Shown: positions 55,440 to 64,000 of the stretch, piece by piece
Numbering within the stretch: position 1 is the stretch's first letter
Layout: each line of letters opens with the position of its first letter
NCBI RefSeq assembly: GCF_904849725.1
Contig: NC_058523.1
Location: 206,673,689 to 206,737,688, forward strand
Length of the DNA stretch: 64,000 nucleotides
Direction of reading: 5' to 3'
Origin: Hordeum vulgare subsp. vulgare
Taxonomy: Eukaryota; Streptophyta; Magnoliopsida; Poales; Poaceae
Notes under the pieces: model-generated
Seen by the model: the letters and a program-made list of their open reading frames with translations, nothing else
Database searches by the model: none
Told to the model about the DNA's origin: nothing
Made by a program: the position numbers and the translations under genes

Positions 55440-56784
55440 TGACACGTCCACTTTGAATCATGTTTTCATGTTGATATTTATTGCTTCTTGGGCTGTCATT
55501 TCACTTCACGGTACAATTCTTATGCCTTTTCTCTCTTATTTTGCAAGGTTTACATGAAGAGGGAGAATACCGACAGCTGGAATTCTGGCCTGAAAGTGAG
55601 CAAGTTTGAGATACCTATTCTGCGCAACTCCAAACGCCGTAAAAATCAACAAGGATTTTTTTTTCGGATTTATCAAAAATACTGGGCCGAAGAACTGCTA
55701 GAGGGGTGCCAGGGGATGGCCACAAGCCTGCACGGCGCGACCACCCCCCAGGCCGCGCCATGAGGGCTTGTGGGCAACCTGCTGGCCCAATTGCCCCCCT
55801 CTTCTGCTATATGAATGGTTTTGTCCGGAAAAAAATTAAGGAGGATCTTTTTCATTGATCCACCGCCGCCACGAGGCGGAACTTGAGCAGAACCAATCTA
55901 GAGCTCCGGCAGGACGATCCTGCCAGGAAACTTCCCTCCTGGAGGGGGAAATCATCGCCATCGTCATCACCAACACTCCTCTCATCGGAGGGGACTCGCC
56001 ACCATCAACATCTTCATCAGCACCATCTCATCTCCAAACCCTAGTTCATCACTTGTAACCAATCTCCATCTCGCGACTCCGATTGGTACTTGTAAGGTTG
56101 CTAGTAATGTTGATTACTCTTTGTAGTTGATGCTAGTTGGATTACTTGGTGGAAGAGTTTATTTTCAGATCCTTGATGCTACTCGTTACCTCTCTGGTCA
56201 TGAATATGATTATGCTTTGTGAGTAGTTACTTTTGTTCCTGAGGACATGGGATAAGTCATGCTAATAGTAGTCATGTGAATTTGGTATTCGTTCGGTAAT
56301 TTGATGTGTTGTATGTTGTTTTTCCTCTAGTGGTGTTATGTGAACGTCGACTACGTAACACTTCACCATTATTTGGGCCTAGAGGAAGGCATTGGGAAGT
56401 AGTAAGTAGATGATGGGTTGCTAGAGTGACAGAAGCTTAAACCCTAGTTTATGCGTTGCTTCGTAAGGGGCTGATTTGGATCCACTAGTTTAATGCTATG
56501 GTTAGACTTTGTCTTAATTCTTCTTTCGTAGTTGCGGATGCTTGCGAGAGGTGTCAAACATAAGTGGGATGCTTGTCCAAGTAAGGGCAGTACCCAAGCG
56601 CTGGTCCACCCACATATCAAACTATCAAAATAACGAACATGAATCATATGAACATGATGAAAACTAGCATGACAGAAATTCCCGTGTGTCCTCGGGAGCG
56701 TTTTTCCTCCTATAAGACTTTGTCCAGGCTTGTCCCTTGCTACAATGAATCTTAAATATGATCCCCTATACTTGTGGGTCATAA
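55440..56784 (+). mobile_element. Gypsy-type solo LTR nested in the BARE1/Angela LTR
   Basis: It begins TGACACGTCCACTTTGAATC and ends CTTGTGGGTCATAA (expected ...TCATCA), flanked by perfect ATACG duplications (55435-55439 and 56785-56789). At 1345 bp it is a complete solo LTR of a family whose usual start is TGATACGTCCA. Copies of this family are also at 52001-52577 (minus strand). Confidence 0.87.
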
Positions 56785-57156
56785 ATACGATCCACATACC
56801 CTTATAGACCGCTAAGCGGGAACCATAAAGAAACGCGTTTGATGTAGTGTAACAGCTTCGTGATTCAAATCACCGGCGTCCCATGATCCGTTCCGATCTG
56901 GCACCGAACGGACGGTAGCTCCGCGTTCAGCACACGTACAACTCGATGACGATCTCTGCCTTCTTGATTCAGCAAGATAGACGGGGAAGTAGATGAGTTC
57001 TCCGGCATCGTGACGATGCACCGGTGATGGTGATGATCTATTCCTGCAGGCCTCCGCCCGAGCTCCGCAGAAAACCGATCTAGGGGAAGAACTACGAAGT
57101 AGAGGTTTAGGGTTGCACGTGGAAACGTTGGGTCTCAAAAATCCCTAAACCTCAAG

Positions 57157-57164
57157 TATATATA
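57157..57164 (-). promoter_or_regulatory. TATA box of the BARE1/Angela LTR
   Basis: Read on the minus strand as CTCCTATATATACTTGAGG, about 1.05 kb from the LTR start in the current, interrupted copy. BARE1 LTRs have TATA boxes in this part. Confidence 0.55.
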
Positions 57165-58216
57165 GGAGGAGCAAGGGGTGGGGCTTGCCTCTAGGGCGCC
57201 GGTCGAATGGAGGAGGCATCCTCCTCCAAGTCGGTTTGGAGGGAGGAGTCCCTTCCTTCCTTCCCACCTTTTTTTTTCTTCTTTCCTTTTTTTCTTGCTC
57301 CTTTGATTTTTCCTCTTGGCCGAAATATCCCTATTGGTCTAGCCTCACCAGCCCACCAAGGGTTGGTGCGCCACCCATGGGCTATTAGGTTCTCTCCTGG
57401 GTGAGTGGCCCCTCCCGGTAAAAACCTGAAACCAATTCGTCACTCCCGGTACACTGCCGACAATGCCCGAAATCTTTCCGGAGGCCAAATGAAACAATCC
57501 TATATATCATTCTTCATTTCCGGACCATTCCAGAAATCCTTGTGACGTGCGTGATATCATCCGGGACTCCGAACAAACCTTCGGTCACCAACACCTATAA
57601 CTCAACTATACCGAAACGTCACCGAACCTTAAGTGTGTAGACCGTGCGGGTTCGAGAACTATGCAGACATGACCTGAGACACTCACCGGTCAATATCCAA
57701 CAGCGGGACCTGGATGTCCATATTGGATCCTACATATTCTACGAAGATCTTATCGGTTAAACCTCTGTGCCAAGGATTCATATAATCCCGTATACCATTC
57801 CCATTGTCCTTCGGTATGTTACTTGCCCGAGATTTGATCATCGGTATCCCTATACCTATTTCAATCTCGTTATCGGCAAGTCTCTTTACTCGTTCCATAA
57901 TACAAGATCCCGTGACTAATACATTAGCCACATTGCTTGCAAGGCTTATATGTGATGTCGTATTACCGAGTGGGCCCCGAGATACATCTCCGTCACACGG
58001 ACTGACAAATCCCAGTCTTGATCCATGCTAACTCAACGCACACCTTCGGAGATACCTGTAGAGCACCTTTATTGTCACCCATTAACATTGCGACGTTTGA
58101 TACACACAAGGTATTCCTCCGGTGTCAGCGAGTTACATGATCTCATGGTCATAGGAATGAAATAGGAAATACAGTAATAACTATTTTATCATTGTCTCTA
58201 GGGCATATTTCCAACA

Positions 58217-59438
58217 CAAAAGCCTCACATCTGATTAACTTTTTTGGGTATTTCTCCTTTGTGTCTATCACAGAACTCTCAAAAGTTGACGAAGCTTTCA
58301 TGGAACCTGAGTGGATTCAAGCCATGCAGGATGAACTTATTCAATTGAAGCCGAATGATATCTGGGAACTCGTCAAAAGGCCTGATCCTCGCAAGCACAG
58401 TGTCATTGGCACCAAGTGGATATACCAAAACAAGCAAGATGAGGATGGTCAGGTTGTGAGAAAGAAGGCACGACTTGTAGCCCATGGCTACACACAGGTT
58501 GAACGAATTGACATTGATGAAACATCTGAACATGTTGCTAGACTTGAAGCTATTCATATATTGCTTGCTTATGCTAATCATCACAATATTACACTATATC
58601 AAATGGATGTGAAAAGTGCATTCCTCAATGGTAAGCTTGACAAAGAAGTATATGTTGCTCAGCCCCCAGGTTTTGAAGACCCGAAGCATCCAAATAAAGT
58701 CTTCAGACTCAAAAAGGCACTCTATGGCCTCAAGCAAGCCCCTCGGGCGTGGTATGATTAATTGAAGGAATTCCTAGTGAAGAAAGGCTTCACCCCAGTT
58801 CACTCGATCCCACTCTTTCCACAAAATCCTATGATAATGAATTGTTAGTATGCCGAATATATGTGGGCGGTATCATCTTTGGTTATACTGACAAACGTTA
58901 AAGTGATGAATTTGCCTACATGATGGGTGAAGAATATCAAATGTCCTTGATGGGGGAGTTGAAATTATTCCTAGGGCTTCAAATTCGTCAACAACGCAAT
59001 GACATCTTCATCTCTCAAGAGAAATACCTCAAGTATGTCTTGAAGAAATTCGACATGAATGAATGCAAAGGCGTCAAAATTCCATGCCTACCAACGGCCA
59101 CCTCTCCACTCACGAAAATGGTACAGATTTCGATCAGTAGGTATATCGCTCTATGATTGGCTCTTTATTGTATCTATGTGCATCTAGGCCAAACATTATG
59201 CTTAGTGTTTGCATGTGTGCACGTTTCCAAGCAAACCCGAAGGAATCGCACCATAAAGCTGTGAAACATATTCTTCGATATCTAGCTCCGCAACAACACT
59301 TGGATTATGGTACTCCAAGGGCTCAAATCTTCACCTTGTTGGATATTATGATTCTGATTATGGTGGTGGCCGTGTGGATCGCAAGTCAACATCAAGCACA
59401 TGTCATTTCCTCAAACGATCCTTAGTTTGCTGGTCCTC
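58217..59438 (+). pseudogene. Copia reverse transcriptase and RNase H, part 2 (broken)
   Basis: Frame 58192-58761 carries the N-terminal RT half: MQDELIQLKPNDIWELVKRP, VIGTKWIYQNKQDEDGQVV, the stretch ending LYQMDVKSAFLNGK and LYGLKQAPRAWYD, with a TAA at 58759-58761. Beyond it the active site reads YVGG (about 58859-58870) where YVDD is expected, so both catalytic Asp are replaced. Frames 58920-59156 and 59153-59425 give the RT C-terminus (GELKLFLGLQIRQQRN, MIGSLLYLCASRPNIMLSV, KAVKHILRYLA) and start of RNase H up to SLVCWSS. There the second Sukkula LTR begins at 59439, and no RNase H end is seen. Confidence 0.85.
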
Positions 59439-59986
59439 TGTGACAGCCCGAGACCGACGTTCCAGAAGATTCCTTTTATTCCGTTTTCGTCATGTGATTA
59501 TTTTTATTTGTCGCATCATCATCGTATCATTCACATCATCCGCATTGCATGGGTATCCTGTTGACACCAGTTTTCAAAACATGCATTCGTTATTAGTTGT
59601 CGGTTCTCGTAGTTGCCCGTTCTGAGCCCGACCACACACGCACGCGCCCGCGGCATCGTCAAAACCCTGTTTTTAAAAGTGTGTGTAAAACTTTATCTGA
59701 TTTAGTTGAAACTTGACGTGCGGACTTATTTAGATATAGGTAGGCCGCCTGTCAAATTTCGTCGCAATTGGAGTCCGTCTGGTCGATCGTAGCGGCATCG
59801 TATTCGGTCTATCGTCGGACGTGTTTCGGTGTTTCAAAATCACGTTGCCGGGTGCCCGTTTTCTCTCTCATCTCCGGCGAACCTACTCTACACGGTCACT
59901 TATCCCGTCCCGTGTTCGAGATCGTTCAATTTAGATCGCGCGGTTGAAACCGGGGCGAAAAAATGCTAAACCTAGCCCCCCTTCCC

Positions 59987-59994
59987 TATTTAAA
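59987..59994 (+). promoter_or_regulatory. Possible TATA box of the Sukkula LTR
   Basis: TATTTAAA in CCCTATTTAAACAACCCCAC, about 550 bases into the LTR and just before a pyrimidine/GC-rich leader. The position suits a Pol II promoter, but there is no direct support. Confidence 0.45.
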
Positions 59995-62547
59995 CAACCC
60001 CACCTACCTAATCTAGCCCCTCACTCTCTCTCCCTCGAAATCCGAGCCCCCCATCAAACCTTAGCAGCTCCCTCTCTCTCCTCTCAGTCGCGGCCCGCCA
60101 GAGCCCATCTAGGGCCCGCTCGAGCCCGGATCGCACCCCCCCGCAGCTGGCTCCTCCTCTTCCCGAGCAGAGTCCCGAGCAGCTCGCGCGGGCATGCTCC
60201 TCCCGCCGGCCCCGCGCCACACCGCCGCATCTCGCCGGCAACCGAAGCCCCAGCGCCGCCGGAGCAGGTCCCATTGCCGGCCAGACTGGACCTCGCCGCC
60301 CCTTCTCCTCCGGCTTCTCTCTCTCTCTAATCTCTCCGCTCTCTCTCTCCCAGAGGATGCGCCATGGCCACCTCAAGCTTCCAGATGTGTCGCAGCCACA
60401 CCAAGTCGATGCCCCGCCGCCATTGGACGCCGGCAACCAGAGTCGTTCACCCTTCCCAGCCCCCTCCATGCCTCGGCCTCACTAGCCTCGCCGAAGCTGC
60501 CGCCACAACGTCGCTACCGCCGCGGCCTCTCCCGATCTGGATCGGGATCCAGATCCCATCGCTGCCCCTGTTGACCGAGCCACAGTGCCCCGTGGGCCGT
60601 GCCACCGCGCCAGGCCAGGCCCGGCCTCGCCCAACGCCAGGCTCCAGCGCCCAGGCCGTCGGCACCATGTGGGCCGCCCCAGCTCGCAGGTGGGCCGCGG
60701 CCTCGCCTCCGGTTGCCTCGGCCTGCCAGGCCTCGTGGCCCATCTGCCTCTCCCCTCCAACCGGGCCAAGCCCTGAGGTGAGATTTCCCCAAGCCCCTAT
60801 GTTGCGCTCGAGCGGAGTTTTACTATTCTGCGTCATGCCCCTGTTCGGCCCATTGTAGTTAGTTTTGGCCCGTTAGAATATTTTAGGTTTTTCCGATTTA
60901 GTATTTTCAGGATATATTAAATATTCCAAACGCCCGTATCATTTAACTCGTGCATCGGATCAAAACGTTTTGAATATGAAACTTGTGTAGTTTTTCACGT
61001 AGATACATAATTTGCAACTTGCATGCATGTTTGAAATGATTTGACTTGCCATATGCCTAGTTTTGCGTGCTGTCCTAATTGGTTGCTTACCCCGTATTTA
61101 TTTTCGTGTGTGCCCGGATTACTCTAACTCCATAGATGAAATGATCACATTTTTAGGGACCTTTTGCCATGTATTTTAGAGTATTTGTTTGTATTTTTCC
61201 ATGTAGGATTCTATCACTAGTTTATTGTACTGTGTTTAGGACATATTCTCGCATATACGTGTGGCGATATTTTTATTTTGCAACCCCTCATGTTATATAT
61301 GTTTTCGCGGTAGAAAAATCCATAGAATTTAACTGTGCATTTAGTTTTAGCTTTTGAGTAAGTTAGTGCGCGTGACATTTTGCCATGTTGCCCTTTTGTT
61401 TATTTTTATGGGATTTAATCCGTGCATGATATGAAGGAGTTGTCAACTAGAGATATGCCCTTGGATGTGTAGGATAGCCCCTGGTAATTTTGGTTGCAAT
61501 AGAAATCCATGTTTAGGTGTGGTTTGCTTGCTCTCAACATGCTAGAAAATAATGCCGATTTGGAGATACTGAAATATTTCTAAGTCTGAAATCTGTTATA
61601 TTTTGTTGCTGTCTTGTCATGAGTTTATCTGGTGATCTGTAGCTCTTTTGAGGTTGGTGCAATGGACTTAATTGTAGACTTTAAGATTCTCTATCATGCT
61701 GTCAATTTTCATGCCATTTGGAGACCTGTAGCATATAGTTTTGTTGCTGTCAATATGCCTTCAGATCGAAAACTGCACTGCCTAAAACTAAGATTTTCAC
61801 TAAGTATGAAACTGTGTGTGAGATGCCATTTTGTGAGTTCTTTTCCTAGTGATCCATACTTCCATGCTAGACGTTAATAGTAGTATATTGTAGTGATTCT
61901 TGCCCTCTATTGCCTCATGCCTTGTTTGAGCAGATTGGATTTGTGTAGCTTGTAGTTGTGGGGTGTAGAAAATGCTATGTGGCTGATTTTGGTAGATTAT
62001 GTCTATTTCTTGTTTAGCTCGTAGTTGTTGACCTGTTGCTCCGATTTGATCGTGTCCTATATGAAACTTGCTTAGAATCTTGTGTAGTTTCATATTATCT
62101 TGCTGGTTATATGATGCCTATGACTGTCGTTGCACACATATTGCATTCATGCCATCATATCTTGCGGTGTTCGTATCTTTTGAACCGTAGCTCCGTTGGA
62201 GATCTTCTTTATGTGTAAATTGATTGAAACAACGCGTATAATCATGTGAACCTATTTATTTTTCTGTTTAACAAATATTTAAACGTGTTAGTTCAGATCT
62301 GATCAGAATTATAAATTAACGCATGAGGTCATCTTGGAGATGCTATATGTCATTTCCGACCTCATTTAAAGTGCCTAGATAGGTAGTTTAATTTCGCTTC
62401 ACCTCTTGCCATGTTTAACCACATTTAATATTGTCGTGTACCTAATCGGGAGATAACTAAATAATTCGTATGTGGAGTTTCGTCAATATGCAACTCGTGC
62501 ATATTGAACTTCACTTAATGTGTAGTAGTTGATTGTTGTGAATTGTC

Positions 62548-62865
62548 ATGCTGTGTCTTGCATATATTCGACCGCTCATGCATCCTTTGTGTTGTGCATC
62601 ATGTGGTGTATATCGTGTTTTGATGCTTGTTTCCTGTTTGCTTCGTCTCGATAGAGTTCTGCAAGCGTGTCGGATTGTGAGGATCCGTTCGACTACATCG
62701 GTTTGTCTGCTTCACGGGGTCATTCTTCTTCCAAGCGGGATCTCAGGCAAGATGACCATTTCCCCAGATACCATTACTATCATTGTGATGCTAGTATTAT
62801 CGTTTCTGTCTCTACGTCTCGTTGCCTACCACATGTTAAATATCAGCCTCCCAATATTGCCATGA
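62548..62865 (+). other. Short frame conserved with the first Sukkula copy
   Basis: It shares GISGKMTISPDTITII and neighbouring residues with the frame at 20172-20456. The reading frame is open in both copies over about 70 codons, but the ends differ. No domain is recognised. Confidence 0.35.
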
Positions 62866-62963
62866 AAACCTTCAACCTGTTCACCACCTAGCAAACCACT
62901 GATCGGCTATGTTACTGCTTGCTTAACCTTGTGTTAGCTTTGCTAGTTGCAGGTGCAGTTGCT

Positions 62964-64000
62964 TGATGTCTACTACGCAACCTTCTCCTTGTAGATGTTG
63001 TTGGGCCTCCAAGTGTAGAGGTTTGTAGGACGGTAGTAATTTTCCCTCAAGTGGGTGACCTAAGGTTTATCAATCCGTGGGAGGCGTAGGATGAATATGG
63101 TCTCTCTCAAGCAACCCTGCAATCAAATAACAAAGAGTCTCTTGTGTCCCCAACACACCCAATACAATGGTAAATTGTATAGGTGCACAAGTTCGGCGAA
63201 GAGATGGTGATACTACTGCAATATGGATGGTAGATATAGGTTTTTGTAATCTGAAATTACAAAAACAACAAGGTAACTAGTAACAAAAGTGAGCATGAAC
63301 GGTATTGCAATGCGTGGAAACAAGGCCTAGGGTTCATACTTTCACTAGTGAAGTTCTCTCAACAATGATAACATAATTGGATCATATAACTAGCCCTCAA
63401 CATGCAACAAAGATTCACTCCAAAGTCACTAATAGCAGAGAACAAACGAAGAGATTATTGTCGGGTACGAAATCACCACAAAGTTATTCTTTCTGATCGA
63501 TCTATTCAAGAGTCCGTAGTAAAATAACACGAAGCTCTTCTTTCCGTTCGATTCATCATAGAGTTTGTACTAGAACAACACCTTAAGATACATATCAACA
63601 AAGACCTTAATGTCACCTAGATACTCCATTGTCACCTCAAGTATCCATGGGCATGATTATACGATATGCATCACACAATCTCAGAATCATCTGTTCAACC
63701 AACACATAGAACTTCAAAGAGTGCCCCGAAGTTTCTACCGGAGAGTCAAAACGTGTGCCAACCCATATGCATATGTTCCCAATGTCACAAAACCCGCAAA
63801 TTGATCACCAAAACATACATCGAGTATTCACATGAATATCCAAACGTGTGCCAACCCATATGCATAGGTTCCCAATGTCACAAACCCGCAAGTTGATCAC
63901 CACAGATAGACACGTGCAAGACATACATCAAGTGTTCTCAAAGACTCAAAACGATAAGATAAGTTCAAAGGGAAACTCAATTCATTACAAGAAGGGAGAG
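62964..64000 (-). mobile_element. Gypsy-type LTR running off the right window edge
   Basis: On the plus strand it begins TGATGTCTACTACGCAACC. On the minus strand this is the LTR 3' end (...GTAGACATCA), because the adjoining GGATTGATAAACCTTAGG and CACTTGAGGGAAA parts align with the 3' part of the LTR at 52588-54175. It is a very common Triticeae LTR type, near the Sabrina group by memory. Frames such as 63610-63804 are chance; CAAACGTGTGCCAACCCATA is a short direct repeat at about 63751 and 63841. Confidence 0.72.

Larger units (their letters stand above)
55353..58216 (-). mobile_element. BARE1/Angela-type Copia solo LTR (carrying a nested LTR)
   Basis: On the minus strand it starts TGTTGGAAATATGCCCTAGA at 58216, the classic start of BARE1/Angela LTRs, and ends GTTCCCCGACA at 55353. 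Copia coding sequence continues on both sides, flanked by GAAAA and CAAAA (a 5-bp duplication with one mismatch), so it is a solo LTR. Without the nested insertion it is about 1.5 kb, a little shorter than the usual 1.7-1.8 kb. A TATA-like TATATATA lies at 57157-57164 (minus strand). Confidence 0.88.
59439..62963 (+). mobile_element. Second Sukkula-type LTR, 3' part missing
   Basis: It starts TGTGACAGCCCGAGACCG at 59439, matching the start of the LTR at 18651-23047 in inverted orientation, and runs 3525 bp to AGGTGCAGTTGCTT at 62963. There another LTR interrupts it at the position matching about 20115 of the first copy. A TATTTAAA box lies at 59987-59994, before a GC-rich part (60000-60860) whose Pro/Arg-rich frames are not credible genes. 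60860-62600 is non-coding. Whether this is a solo LTR cannot be told because the end lies outside the window. Confidence 0.83.

Noticed and set aside
62964..64000. Reading the last LTR as a plus-strand 5' LTR
   Set aside because: Its first 150 bases align, inverted, with the 3' part of the LTR at 52588-54175, so the minus orientation fits better.

Overview
The window looks like intergenic DNA from a large grass genome of the wheat/barley/Aegilops group (Triticeae). It is almost wall-to-wall nested transposable elements. I recognise signatures of Triticeae families: a Sukkula-type 4.4-kb LTR (twice), a BARE1/Angela LTR, several LTRs starting TGATACGTC, a Tat-lineage Gypsy element with an antisense ORF, two CACTA transposons with subterminal repeats, L1-type LINE 3' ends, Stowaway MITE remnants and a broken hAT transposase. 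I see no convincing host protein-coding gene, rRNA, functional tRNA or CRISPR array. All family assignments come from reading the sequence and from memory, without any database search.

Left third (1-16443). A non-autonomous Gypsy element on the minus strand (1-7095, its 3' LTR cut by the window edge) carries gag and protease but no polymerase. It sits inside the internal region of a second, plus-strand Gypsy element whose 3' LTR (9122-16443) is split by a CACTA transposon (9934-15618, GTA target duplication). That CACTA is a patchwork: a captured LTR fragment, the end of a second CACTA, an AT-rich tandem array and three purine/pyrimidine fold-back modules.

Centre (16444-33074). A Tat-lineage Gypsy composite has the order [3' internal part]-LTR-[protease/RT/RNase H/integrase ... 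antisense ORF]-LTR, so it shares a middle LTR. Both copies of the antisense ORF and all pol genes are broken. The middle LTR is split by a Sukkula solo LTR (18651-23047) with a perfect CGCAT duplication. The Tat LTRs carry a tandem array of small GC-rich hairpins.

33-46 kb is less repetitive: an orphan LTR end, unassigned AT-rich DNA, a frameshifted hAT transposase, two decayed LINE 3' ends, MITE remnants, and a pair of related modules combining tRNA-like A/B boxes, a GGGCCGGCCC palindrome and short TTCATC/TTTGAAAA repeats.

46-64 kb: a complete non-autonomous CACTA (46478-48280, CAT duplication); a GC-rich minisatellite cluster (49.98-52.0 kb) with 46-bp and 140-148-bp units; inverted LTR pieces; and a Copia polyprotein pseudogene (about 54190-59438). 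The Copia is interrupted by a BARE1/Angela solo LTR, which itself holds another solo LTR, and then by a second Sukkula LTR. That LTR is in turn broken by one more LTR running off the right edge. The nesting gives a clear relative order of insertion. No element here looks able to move on its own.
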